64,000 nt of DNA, taken from NCBI GenBank assembly GCA_040954595.2, contig CM082580.2:3038001-3102000 (forward strand), given 5' to 3'. Below, piece after piece: positions 14,434-34,200 of this stretch. Within the stretch, counting starts at the first letter, position 1, and every line of letters starts with the position of its first letter. A model generated the notes under the pieces. The model saw only the letters and a program-made list of their open reading frames with translations. It was not told the origin of the DNA and made no database searches. The stretch comes from Balanoglossus misakiensis (Eukaryota > Hemichordata). A program made the translations under genes and the position numbers.

Positions 14434-14439
14434 TTTATT
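14434..14439 (-). terminator. HSPD1: Polyadenylation signal AATAAA of HSPD1
   Basis: AATAAA on the minus strand, about 295 bp after the HSPD1 stop, in a typical AT-rich 3' UTR context. Confidence 0.6.
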
Positions 14440-14733
14440 GCTAATATATCTATACAATACATGTAGGGTGATAATGACTTTCAAACTTGCCCTGTAACAC
14501 CAGATGAAAACTACAACATACTCCAACGCATTACCAACAGTATTACAGCCGACTATGTGTACAAAACTGGCAGTCTAGAAATGTTGATATACATAACTAC
14601 TGTGTACATCAGACACATTGTGACAGCAAAGCATCTGTCAAGTCTCTTGACAATTCCTTTTTTCGTGGCTCAGTATAAAAATCTTTCAAGACTGGAATAA
14701 AAGTTTGCCCAGACAGATTTACATTTCAATAAT

Positions 14734-22451
<7,718 letters not shown>

Positions 22452-22455
22452 TTTT

Positions 22456-23537
22456 GCTGTCAAATGTAAAAAAAGGCAATTTATGGTAAAATTGTTAGAA
22501 ATATGTATTACCTTACGTAATGTAATTGTAGACCTAACACCCGAGAGAAGTATAACTTATAAGTCCATCACCCAGTCTACATTATCACTCGTGGTTCACA
22601 CAATTCTATACTAGTAGTAATCTTTTCAGTTTTATCTGCAATATTGCTGCTAATATTTCCTGTCTCTACGAAATAAATTGTTACAGGACAAAATAAGTTG
22701 TAGGCACGTACAGCTTTAACAACCGTACTAGCTGATGCAAGGTGCCAGACAGGTTACAAAAGAAAATCTCAATCACGCTTTATGAAACAACCTTCAAGCG
22801 AGCGCCCTAACTAAATGAATATTATCAACGTGCAGGTAAACTGCATCTCCATTTGAGCCCGGCCTTATACAGCCGAAATTATGAAAGGTCGCCGATTCAA
22901 TATGTGATCTAGACGTCCTGTGTGCACTGAACACACGATGTGTTTATCTAACACAAACAACAGAACCTCTCATAAAAGAGATGCGGTATCATTAGACTAA
23001 TTACAGATGGTAGTCTGGAAACACGCTCCCCCTCAGAGAGAGTTGTTTACTTGGGTACACTCTCAACATAAAGCGTATACACTTTGAGATTAAACTTTGA
23101 CATCGTACCCAAGTAAACAACTCTCTCTGAGGGGGAGCGTGTTTCCAGACTACCATCTGTAATTAGTCTAATGATACCGCATCTCTTTTATGAGAGGTTC
23201 TGTTGTTTGTGTTAGATAAACACATCGTGTGTTCAGTGCACACAGGACGTCTAGATCACATATTGAATCGGCGACCTTTCATAATTTCGGCTGTAAATTT
23301 AGCGTTTCTTCATCGTAAACCCAGTTGATCAAAATACTTCTATAGACAAACGACAACTTCTGAATAATAAACGTGAACGCTAAAACACCCAAAGACTCAA
23401 ATTTCGCCTTCCAACCGATTATTCCATCACCCACGTGGTGCTGCGGAAAATGGCTGCTGCAATTCGCAAAAACGTCGGCACTTGTGCGGTTTCTCCGACG
23501 AACACAAGACTGCCCCATGTGTTTCTCACATACTCAC
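22456..23537 (-). other. HSPD1: Probable HSPD1 5'-UTR intron
   Basis: An acceptor (GACAG) on the minus strand ends at 22457, five bases before the chosen HSPD1 ATG. The best upstream donor is CGGTGAGTATG at 23537-23529. The intron between them would hold the perfect 191-bp inverted repeat. Other donors are possible. Confidence 0.4.
22868..23295. repeat. Perfect inverted repeat, 191-bp arms with 46-bp spacer
   Basis: The left arm 22868-23058 and right arm 23105-23295 are exact reverse complements over their whole length by base-by-base reading; the spacer is 23059-23104. No open reading frame is conserved in the arms. It lies between HSPD1 and HSPE1, probably inside the HSPD1 5'-UTR intron. 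Perfect identity implies a very recent event, ongoing gene conversion, or an assembly or library artefact. Confidence 0.97.
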
Positions 23538-23539
23538 CG

Positions 23540-24220
23540 ATTTGCGGGAACAGTTGGAAACTTTCGCGATGAAAAAGATTGCTGACAATTATTAAGCTTA
23601 AATCACGCCGCAATCGGCCGCACAACTACCAACAGAAGCTTCTCGTCTCAGTCGAACTCGCACGCCTTCTCGTAGATATCGGTCGACCTCTGACCACGTG
23701 AGGAGTTTAAATGGTATAAGTAGCCCGGAACCCAGAATTAAATTGGCGCATTACCCAAATACACGCTCACAGAATCATTCGTGTGTTATTATTTTAGCTA
23801 ATATTTAAAAAGAAAACAATTTGATTGATGAAAATCACGGCGAATTCCTGATTCCCAAGTTTAGATATGAAATATGCCAGGATAAATTTATTTTATACAG
23901 ATGCTAGGGCCTTAGTTCTAGAACTCTCCAGCTCCCAGTTATATGTAAATTATACTTTTGTCCATGAAAAACTATTAAGTAAAATATGTCGTATATTTGT
24001 TTGACCGTTTGTCTGAAATTAGTAAATTACATTTAGTTTATTTCGAAATACATTTTTCGATATTGTTACTGAGGTAAAATGGTTATTCTGTCTCGCAAAA
24101 CTTATCCGCAAATTATCATAATTTACATATGTCATTGCGCACGCTCAAATAGTGCCGTGTGATTTCAAAGCGACTGCTATCATAGCCAGCACCCGGCGTG
24201 TCGTCTACGAATTTGCTACA
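23540..24220. promoter_or_regulatory. Divergent HSPD1/HSPE1 promoter with heat-shock element-like sites
   Basis: It lies between the proposed HSPD1 5' exon and the HSPE1 ATG. Perfect GAA/TTC dyads occur at 23635-23642 (GAAGCTTC) and 23916-23923 (TTCTAGAA); the second is followed by a near third unit (CTC for TTC). A TATAAG lies at 23715 and an inverted CCAAT box (ATTGG) near 23741. Heat-shock control of this pair is established in vertebrates; the sites here are predictions by eye. Confidence 0.6.
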
Positions 24221-26825
24221 ATGGTAAGTTTATCGTTTAGGAACCTGAACACTACACATTATTGAGAAACCGAAGCATGGTGTCACCGCTGTTTGACATT
24301 TCCGTTAAAAACGCCAGGTTCTCATTCTTCTTTCGTGATGATCGCGTCTCGTTGAATCTGCGAAGGTCATGCGTTCATGGATTCTTTTCCATGTGCTAGG
24401 GATACTCATCTGCATGGGGGCGGGTAGCGTGCACACAAGCATGGACATGTGCATGTGGTACAATGTTGCCACTGAACTGAACTTCCGATGACTTTTGTTC
24501 CAAATTCTTTGTGCATCGATTTCACTAAAAAACTATTGTTGAGTGTATGAACTATCATTGCCAACACTTGGTCATTTGCCACATTTGATCACATTGGAGT
24601 TCAAAGAAGCATATCTTGAAGACTTGAGGGATTTAAAGTGCCACACTGAGACAATTATAAAAGCCGTCCAAAATTGTTTAATGTTAACTTAACATCTTTT
24701 GCCAATTACATTGTAATTATATGTTTTCCAAATGAATACATTGACCCGTGCATTTCAGGCTTCATATGTGATTTTTTTTATTAGTAAAACATGCCCAAGG
24801 AGATGCATCCCCGGGATAAACCACTCTGCAATGATTGGATGATTTTGCCACTGTACTTTCATAATTGCTATGCATTTATGATATAATGCAGGAACTAATT
24901 TACTACCTTTGATAAACATCTTCTGCATTTGCGCAATGGGAAAATCAGTAAAATAATCCTAAAATGCTGCCAGGGGAGTACCACATGCAGTATATCTTTT
25001 TTACTCAGAGTCATTGATAAGAAATGTATTTGGCTGTAATCATTGCAGATTGATGCATGAGTAAATAAAATACTTTTTTTCGTTAAATAGGACCTCCTCT
25101 CCCCTAAACAAGGCTTAAATAATGACAATTTTGAGCCAGTTACTTTTTTCCAAGTGATATATAAGTATCTATCAAATGGAAATCACCATTGAGGCAAACA
25201 TTAATTAAAAACAAGCAAATGAACAGAGATCTAATTCTAACCTGTAATTCCTGACTCTTTCTTTTAGAGTCTACTGAGGAGGTTTAAACCATTGCTGGAT
25301 AGAGTGCTGGTGGAGAGGTTCGCCCCAGAAGTCAGAACAAAAGGAGGTATTATGTTACCAGAGAAAGCTATGGGTAAAGTGCTGGATGCAAAAGTTGTAG
25401 CAGTTGGACCAGGTCTCGCCAATGAGGTAATTTACTGTATTTATACCACGATTTGCTTCATGCCCATTGTTCAAACCATGCTATAACACACCATGCAGCG
25501 AACGCCCGTTCGTGATTTGTCAATACGGCGTCACTTGACCTTAGTCATTTCGAACTGTTCCCTAGGGCATCAGTTCGATCGATTTCTGCCCGGTACTGTT
25601 GCCCCGTCTTGATATAATTCCGTGTTTGGTGTGTTATAAAACACATGATGACTGACATATTCGGGCAACAGTGTATTTTTGATGACCTCGGGACTGCCAG
25701 TCACACCAAAACAGTCTGTTTTCCCGAGGGCATACTGTTTTAGTTGTGACTAGCAGCGCCCTCGGTCATTAAAATACACTGTTGCCCGAATATGTCAGTC
25801 ATCATGTGTATACTGCTTTATATTTCCCATAACCTATCGACTGGTCATTGCCATGTGATGTTCTTTTGTTTCTTTCTTTGTTAGAAAGTGTGCGGTTTAC
25901 AAGTAAACCCACACTTTTTAACATCCACGTGGTCCCTCCATCACGACTTGGCCACGATCAATTTTTGGGTGAACTTTGACTTTTACGTACAAACTTAATT
26001 TTCACTGGATAAAAAAAAAAAACGGTGAAGGTCTATGCTGCGAATCGAACCCAGCCTCCACTATGAAATGTCCCTTCTCTCTCTGATACTCCACGAAGGA
26101 ATGCTTTCATCATTGATTTTCTCATAGATTGTCATCCTAATGTGAAATCTGTTTAAACTCAATAGAAAACAGAGCAAAATATTATTTCATTCATGATCTA
26201 ATGAATGATTGATGGCTTAATTTGTAACTCCCAGTTTTCATATTTTGTATTTTGTAGACTGGTAAGATTACTCCATTGAGTGTATCTGTGGGCGACAGGG
26301 TACTTTTACCAGAATATGGTGGAACCAAGATTACATTAGATGAAAAAGTAAGTTTCTTTTCTTTTTCAAAGAGACCTGTGCACTCAGTTCAGTAAAATAT
26401 AATGCTACTTAATCTTCAATTATAAATATAACAATTAAACATTACTGAAAATTTAGGGAGAAATTTAACGAAAGTAAAGTTAAAACCACTGCTAACTTAC
26501 TACAATAGGTTTGTAGATTTGGTCCTAAGTTTGCCATGTAGATTTGGAAGGAACATCTAGACAAATGCAAAAAATCTAACTATTCTAAACATTGGTCTAT
26601 TGGTCTATATATATTAGTCTATTGGTTTCTGTATCTCACAAACTACTAAATCTTCTCATCTGATTTTCTGGTCTCATGATCAGCCATACTATGAATGATA
26701 TTGGGCTAGTACAATGGCAATAAAGCACCACAATATTCTAACTTGTTTTATTTTTTTCATTACAGGAGTATTATCTTTTCAGAAATGGAGATATTTTGGC
26801 AAAATACGAGGGCGAATCATCTTAA
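24221..26825 (+). CDS. HSPE1: 10 kDa heat shock protein, mitochondrial co-chaperonin (Hsp10)
   Basis: Forms the heptameric lid of the Hsp60 folding chamber in the mitochondrial matrix. Four coding exons: 24221-24223, 25268-25426, 26258-26347, 26766-26825. They total 312 nt and 103 residues, matching the usual 102. The first coding exon holds only the ATG, followed at once by a consensus donor GTAAGTTT. Exon 2 encodes [17 protein letters not shown] and the mobile-loop segment [15 protein letters not shown], which contacts Hsp60. Exon 3 ends in the [15 protein letters not shown] motif and exon 4 in [16 protein letters not shown]. All joins are phase 0. The head-to-head arrangement with HSPD1 is the same as in vertebrates and fits co-regulated heat-shock expression; heat-shock element-like sites lie upstream. 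Confidence 0.97.
25641..25809. repeat. Fold-back element with arms of about 75 bp (HSPE1 intron 2)
   Basis: The left arm begins ACACATGATGACTGACATAT and the right arm ends in its complement; TTCGGGCAACAGTGTAT is shared. A few mismatches occur toward the loop. Confidence 0.85.
25921..26110 (-). repeat. Possible tRNA-derived SINE, copy A (HSPE1 intron)
   Basis: On the minus strand it holds a B-box match GGTTCGATTCG (26051-26041) preceded by GGAGTATCAGAGAGAGAAGG. It is similar to 44350-44490, which has its own B box. An A box is not clear, so the SINE label is tentative. Confidence 0.5.
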
Positions 26826-27042
26826 TGGTTCCAAAACAACGCATAAATTAATTACACAGATGGGTTTTTATATTTGTACCATTACTTGGAAGTAGTGATG
26901 AAAACAGACACTGTACAAGACCAGCAAGTTTTTTGTCTTCCCTCAATAGCATTTATGTCCTTGTTGAACTCGCTATATGGATTTCTTTTGGAATTTTTAG
27001 GCTTTTTTGTTACACAGTGTATTGTCAGGAGTTTACTAGAGC

Positions 27043-27048
27043 ATTAAA
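27043..27048 (+). terminator. HSPE1: Candidate polyadenylation signal ATTAAA of HSPE1
   Basis: ATTAAA about 220 bp after the HSPE1 stop, before the LINE fragment on the opposite strand. No stronger signal lies closer. Confidence 0.4.
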
Positions 27049-27117
27049 ATACATAGAATTGAAAAAAAGCATAACCAGCCATGTGTAATTACTTGGGCAA
27101 AGACCCTTCTTTAATTT

Positions 27118-27225
27118 AAACTGTCTGTAGATGTCAAGTATAAGGGAATGAAAAAGTGGTCGACTGTGGGTGAGAGAATCTTTGAAGGAAATGATGCGGA
27201 CAAGTTTTTTCTGCAACTTGAAAAT
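27118..27225 (-). pseudogene. Fragment of a non-LTR retrotransposon reverse transcriptase
   Basis: The minus strand reads FKLQKKLVRIISFKDSLTHS followed by RPLFHSL, which resembles the end of the reverse transcriptase region in LINE elements of the jockey/CR1/RTE type (lead motif LQKRAIRII). Only about 35 residues are recognisable; the rest is lost. It lies just downstream of HSPE1. Confidence 0.6.
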
Positions 27226-27304
27226 TGGATCAAGTGTGAGGTACGATAGATACTGGCCCATATTTCTAGACAGTATGAGATGTGTGGAAGAATGCTTTAT
27301 AATG

Positions 27305-27601
27305 AAAACGTGTAGCTCGTCTCACGCGCATGCGCGTAACTTCCCAGCAAATTTTCCGTTCGATGCATTCAATTAGTGGACTGTCTTAGCTTCCTTCCAT
27401 ATTTCATGCGCACCCTATAAGTAGATTCTGGTTTTGTCCCTCCTTTTCACCCAAGCTAGTGTCTTTTCCCAATATCCGACACAGATTATGGTCGCCGCCA
27501 TCTTGTGTGAGCACTGCCTTATGGGATTGACTGTTCACGAAAACGTCTGTAACCAGCGGCTACAGTTGGAACATGCGTGTGAGACGAGCTACGCGCTTTA
27601 A
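27305..27601. mobile_element. TTAA-type MITE (piggyBac-like), copy 2
   Basis: About 297 bp, the reverse complement of the 47.9-kb copy, with termini containing TAGCTCGTCTCAC. The right end keeps TTAA (27598-27601); the left flank is altered. It lies downstream of HSPE1. Confidence 0.8.
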
Positions 27602-30600
27602 GTGTTACCCAGCCAATGCTGTGCTTTCTTCACATACAGTCATCACACAGTCTTCCTATCATACAGAGGCGGGAAATGTTAATAAGAAAAAGATCACATG
27701 GAATGGATATTGCAAAACACTGCTTAAGTTTCTAAATGTTTTCTAGGCAGACAGCAACCCTGGCAAAGCAAGTGATTTGGCCTACAAAACCTGAATTTAG
27801 AATAATATGCAATACAAGGCCTTACTTCATACTACAGTACCGTGAGTGTGTCAAAGGTCCCACTTTCTTCCATAATACACACACCAAAAAAGGTTTCACA
27901 ATTGTCGCTTTTAACAGGTAGATGCCTCGCACCCAAGTGGTCTTGCATGTGCAGGTCAGTCTCGAGTTGGCTTCACATGTTTGTGGTCCTGCAGCAATCT
28001 CATTTATTCATATTTCTTAAAGTGCGATGATCAATGGGTAGCTTTAATGATGTACAATAACATTAGTTTGTGTTTGTGGCCCTAACACAACACTAACATA
28101 GGGGTCTCGTATAGTGTCGAAATTCCTTGTGGCTTCATTTGATACATTGCACCTATATGTGTGTATGTACCGGTATGTATGCAAAAACTTGAAAACCGCT
28201 GCGCGTATCACCTTGATATTTGGTGTGTAGATGCATGCTGGGCTGTAGATGGGAATTTGTTCAAATGAAGTTGTCATTGCCAAAAATATGCAAATTAGCT
28301 GGGAAAATGTGAATTTGGTCAAAACTATACAACCACTGGTCAGATTAATTTGAAAATTGGTATGCATGTACGTTCAAGGTTTGAGAAATTTCCAGGATTG
28401 AGGAGAGTGGTGGGGCAAATCATTAAAGAATGGCAGAACAGATGTTGGGGAAATAGATTGGGGATAGAGTATAGTTTAAGAGGACAGAGATTAGAAATGG
28501 GAAGGCAGATTTATAGTAGGATTTATAGAGGGGGAAGAAATTTTATACTTGATCTGAAAGTAACACCACTGGTGCAAAAATGATTGATACTGAGATAACA
28601 GCTGATACATTTGTCTATGAAACACGCACAATATTACAGAAATGAAGATATCTTGATAACATGGTGACAAGAAGTTTATTTCACAAGCTTGTATCATGAC
28701 AAATGACAGTACACTTGTTTTTCTTTCTTTCTAATCATTGGCACTCATAGGGCTAGCATGGCAAAACCATTCCTATCTTATCCCACTTACCGGTACCTAA
28801 GGTTGGAAATGTTACGCCAACAACCATCTATGTTACCTGTAAAATGCCCTTCAATAAAATGGTGGGATGGTAGGAAACCTTTCTTGACTCTATAATCATA
28901 TTGAACTGCATGGCAGACTATTAAAACCACACTACCATTTCAACCAGAGGAAAAAAAGGGCATGCAACAGGTAACTTTAGTCAAATATTACACAGATCAA
29001 GTTAAGGCAAATTCTCCTTCAAATAACTTCTGTACCAGTAGGGTAGACCTGCGATCAACAAATAGTGTTCCTTGGAGTCCCCCCCCTCCCTGAAAAAACA
29101 ACAACACCTCAAGTGTTCATAAATAAAATGACACAATTTTCACAAATCTGACTTAGATCTAGATTTACACAATGGAGGCACGGATGACATGAACAGCCAG
29201 CCAATCTTATAAGCTCATACACCCTTTTCATAAGTCTAGCGCCCTAACAGAGCCATCATGAATTTGAACTGAAAGCGAGGCCTAAGGGGAAAGTTGCCTA
29301 ATCATATCGTGTGGTTTCCCCATTGGCCTCGCTTTGAGTTTAAATTCATGACAGCTGTGTGAAGGCAGCTAGAGATATGAAAAAGGTGTGTTATCATTGA
29401 CAACAGAGCTAAAAGTGGAAATGGAAAATCCAAGGAAAAGTATTTGCTTCTCGCTGGTCTAATATAATCACGCTTGCATAGATCAATACTAGGCAAAATT
29501 CACCATGGAAAAGAACACGTGAAAGAAGTCTTCAAGAAAGAGTAACACTGAATATTATACACCAAAACCAACTGCACAAGGATTACTATTGATTCAAAAT
29601 TTGATCAGAATTCTACTTTTTAAATATCACCTGACAATTTTAGTTTCATTCTAAAACGTGCAAAACATCAAATTCTGAAGAACATGAACTTGTTTCCATT
29701 ATATTACATGTACCAGAAATACTCCTTGCTACAATACATACTACCAGTATACTCTGCGGATTATAACATTTCCACAGATGTATTTATCTTCAAAGTAAGG
29801 TTCTTGTATACACTGTATTAATCAGCATAATTATTGATCAGCCATAAAACATGGGGAGAGTAGAACCAAACACACAGAGATACAGGCACTACAGTAAAAC
29901 CCGACTAAACTGGACACCATAGAGCTTGAGAATGTTGTTCGATTTGCAGGCATCTGGTTTATACAGGTTCTTGGTTTTATGTGAAATGAACCGGATAGGG
30001 TGTTCGGTATAGAAAGTTTTCTAGAGTTCAGTTTAGAGAGGTTTTACTGTATAAACTGTACCAAGGACTGACATTTCCTTTTCAATGATTTGCCTATCTA
30101 TTGTCAATATGAGGTAGCTCATGGAAAAACCTCCAGAAGGACACTATCTCATAATAATAGGGAAGTTAACAATTTCAGGTGGGTTGTGTCTGACACAGTT
30201 TTGTCAAATTCTGAAAACAGCTGCAAATTGGTCTTTTAATGACATTGCACTTGTTTGTCTCTTAAGATCGTATGTTGTCATTTACAGGGGCCAAAATGTC
30301 TGCTGGCATTTCTTCACTTCAGTTCTGCTGGTACTAGTCCTACACTTTCTGTTCAGGTTTGATTATCAAGGAAAAGTATTTCTCACAACAATTTGATGTC
30401 ATGCATTATAATCATACGCTTGGAACTTACCTGACCTTTGACCTCCAATAGAGAACAATAGCATTATGAGTAAGACAACTGTTTCTATCAAAGGTCACAA
30501 AGTCAAAAAGCCTCATACCCGACTATTCAAGTTACATGCCTGTTATAAAGCTTTAGCTCCTATTAAAGCTCAATAAATCAACATTTTAGAGAACTACATG

Positions 30601-31206
30601 TGAGATTGCTTTCCTGGCAAACCAAGCACCAAACAAAGGCATATCACAAACCAAGCTACTCATGTCCTGAGTGTAACATTGTTCTGAAAATAGACAAGCA
30701 TGATTACTGACTAAACTGAAGTGCACTTCTCAGGTACACACCTATCCATAAACAAGTAAATAATCAGCTTCAAAATTTGTTTACTTAGAATAGAAAACAA
30801 AGAAATGAAGTATCAGTGAGTATACATGAACAAATGAAACAATGGAACCCAAGATCACCAAGTGTTGACTATGCCCCTTTAAACTACAAAATCAGTAGTA
30901 CAAACATATAAGTTATTTGATCATAAGAGACTGACATCTGGGAGTGTGGTAATATTACACGTGTACTTGTCAGACAGAAATTTGCAAATCTTACAGGAAC
31001 ATCAGATGTGTATTTCAGAACTGAAAATCAACTAAAAAATTATTTTGTTTCTTAGACAGGTCATTACACCCTTTTTTGAAAACACAATTGATTATTTTCA
31101 GCATGAATAAAACCAGAATAACACAACAAACAGCTGCTTTAATTTTATCTTCATCCCTCACTTTCACTTTCTCCTTGAAACAGCAAAAAGTCTCAGAAAC
31201 TTTCAA
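27602..31206. other. HSPE1-CS spacer
   Basis: No coding exon supported. It holds a repeat-like stretch at 28140-28380 (TTGATATTTGGTGTGTAGAT region), the Tigger-like MITE at 29890 and otherwise AT-rich sequence, the right end of which should be the CS 3' UTR. Confidence 0.5.
29890..30051. mobile_element. Tigger/pogo-like MITE
   Basis: 162 bp with inverted ends TACAGTAAAACC and GGTTTTACTGTA and TA flanks; CTAAACTGGAC follows at the left and its near complement at the right. The end pattern CAGTNNAACC is typical of Tigger/pogo elements. Confidence 0.7.
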
Positions 31207-34200
31207 TTATTTGGTACCAACAAGCTCTTTAAGACCAATCGTTGTGTGAGATTTCGGACGTTCTATTGGCAGACCCATCGCTCTTGACCAAATGTAGGAT
31301 GACATACAACCAAGGGCACGCGACACACCAAATAAAACTGTGTAGTAGTTCATTTCATGCATACCATAGTGCTGAAATAAATTGAAAGAGAATAATGTTA
31401 AAAATGTCACAATGGCTGCTCCTTCAGTAAATGATTCATGCCTGCTGTCTAGCTTGTGACAACTTCTCGAAATCATCAATAATATTTGGCTGAAAATATG
31501 GTTTGACCCCTAAAAAATTGCATCAGAAGGTTTCTCAACAGTTTTCTGTGGTACTGAATCTCCTTTAATAACATAAGTATGTCACCATGGTTCATTTTGA
31601 GATAGCTGTTCAGATATTTTCACCATAAGAAAACTGTAGCATGAGGTGTGCAAGAAAAGTGCTGACTCAGCATTGTCCACAAGGTTTTAGACCATCTTAT
31701 TTTTAAAATGTTGCATAGGAACTCCCAATTTCTCTCTATTTTTGTTTTAAAAATTCATTGATATACAATATATTTTAAAAACAAGAAAATTACAATATTA
31801 TAAAATATGGAAAAATTAAGTATGTGGCAGCCATCTTGAGTAAAACCTTAAAAATTTCCAGTCGTGAGATTTTAGTAGATTTTTTGTATGTTACATGTAT
31901 TAAGGAGATTCAATACTACAGAAAACCATTGAGAAACCTTTTGTTGCAATATTTTAGGGTAAGGTCCTTTTACATAAGTGCAGCCGACTATATAAACTGC
32001 ATTCATAGAATAAAAAACTCACAGAGAGAAAACAAAAAGAACTTACAGTGAGGAGAACACCACTGTGGGCATCCACATTGGGCCATGGATTTTTGGCCTT
32101 GCCTTGTTCAATCAGAATATCAGGAACCATTGTAAACAACTGAGATACAAGTCTGAATAGCTTGTCTTCAGGCATGTGTTTCAAGGCAAATTCACGCTGT
32201 ACTAGATAACGTGGATCGGTCTGGCGAAGAACAGCATGGCCATAACCCGGTACAACCTGTCATAAAACACACATGCAACAGTCAGACTCCAAGTCTCTTT
32301 TCATAAAAAAACATACACAACAAGAAACAATCCATGTAAATGGCATCTCTGTCGCATAAAAAATAACACTGGAAGAACTTAGAAATAATGTTAAAGAAAT
32401 CAATTGGAGAAACTTATCAAAGCGACGCTAATTTGATTGACAGACATAGGAAGTTCGAATGTCTTACCAAAATCTGGTAATACCACTTGAGGGTGTTTAC
32501 AGAATCGGCAAGACTGTGTGATTAGCGTCGCATCAACAGGAGGTTCTATACGTAACGCGGACGAGCATTTCAGTATCACACAGTCTTGGAGCAAGACTAA
32601 GTATCAGCTTGCACAAGTAATGGGGGGGGGGGGGGCTGTCAGAAAGTCTACTCTGAACCAGTGAAATATATATATTCAGAAAATTCTCACCTGTCCTGAT
32701 TTCAGTGTATTCCAAATATAGTCTCTAAGGAATTCATCAGAAACATCCACACCAATTTCTTGTTGAAGGCCTTCTAGCCACAACAACACTTCCTAAATTT
32801 TGCAAAGAAAACAACACAGAATCTTACTTTATCAGTAACACAAAATAAGATAAAAGGCTGTAGTGATGGTAATGAAATGATGTATACATGTATACAAGAG
32901 CAATATTAACCTATGGGTTTAGCAATAGCAGGGCAGTCCAACAAGGGATACTGTTGAATTTTGTTTTACAAGAAACCAAAACTCCTAATTATTAATCTCA
33001 CATACAATTAAATATCATATGACCACATTTAAAAACCTTCAGTACGACAGCCTTCTACATAGAAGTTTACTGTATATTTGGCTCAAGAAGAGCAATTGGT
33101 TGGTGTTTTATAGCAAATACATTGTATCTTACATACCTGGTTAGCTAAACCATGAAGAGGACCAGCTAAACCATTCATACCAGCAGCAAAAGCAAGGTAT
33201 GGATCAGACAATGCACTGCCAACTAAATGACATGTGTGTGCACTAACATTACCACCTTCATGATCACTGGAAAATAAAGTCAAATGAAATAGCAAACTCT
33301 GTTAAAAAGAGTTTCATTTGGTGGTATAAACATCTTACAAACTGAAACAGCAAGATGTCTAATGTGTAACATTTGTGTGTGAGGTGTAGTTGAGAAAAAG
33401 TTAGTCTTCAGCTCTGATTACTGAAGGTTACGCATGCACAGATTTTTATGCATCAATGATTTGCATACTCACGTGGTGGAAAGTCTCTCACCTCACGAGA
33501 ATTCACACATTTTCACTGATATGTTTACAAAATGTTTAACCCTAACGCTGCTAAGTCAGTTGAAATTGATTTGATTTCCAGGGTGCCTAGAATCCTGACT
33601 CTCAGGCCTGTGTTAGACTGCCAAGCGAGTGTTACTCAGTAGGGCCTATACAAGACCCTAAAACCAAACAAGTACAATTTGGTACATTTTACAGGGGGCG
33701 CAGACTGCCAAGTGTAAGTACATATGAGAGCCATGTCAAGACAGTCAAAATACGTTTTAGAAGAAAAAGTGGCAAATACGTATTTGAAGGGACTTGACAC
33801 TCTAAACAGGTATGACACCCAGTAGCATTAGGGTTAATGTTGGGTATCTCAAACATTTCATAGCCATTCTTTATATAAAAGTCAGACAAGAGCTTCAACC
33901 CTTTCAATAATTGATCTTTACACTTCCAATGAAATGCTACATTCCTCAACATCACAGCTTTCCAAAAATCTACATTAATGGGTGGCTTATTTTTGTCAAA
34001 CTATTTTTCAAGATAGCCATCAGATTCAATTCAATCAACACTGAATTCAGATTGACTAGGGCGAATTGTTTATCATCATATCAGCTATCAACTGAAAAAT
34101 AACTAGGTGCGAATCATAGTGCCGGATTTTTGCGGATTTACAGCCATCATGACATGAAAGAAAATGCTGCAGTTGCACAATGTCTATGGTGAGACACTGA

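Noticed and set aside
26041-26051. Intact tRNA gene suggested by a B box
   Set aside because: No cloverleaf, anticodon stem or A box could be drawn around it; a SINE remnant is more likely.
28350-28583. 77-codon basic open frame near 28.4 kb
   Set aside because: No homology recognised, no splice partners, and it sits in a repeat-like stretch.
30121-30396. 91-codon open frame in the HSPE1-CS spacer
   Set aside because: Hydrophobic random-looking sequence without a domain, a conserved start context or splice sites.
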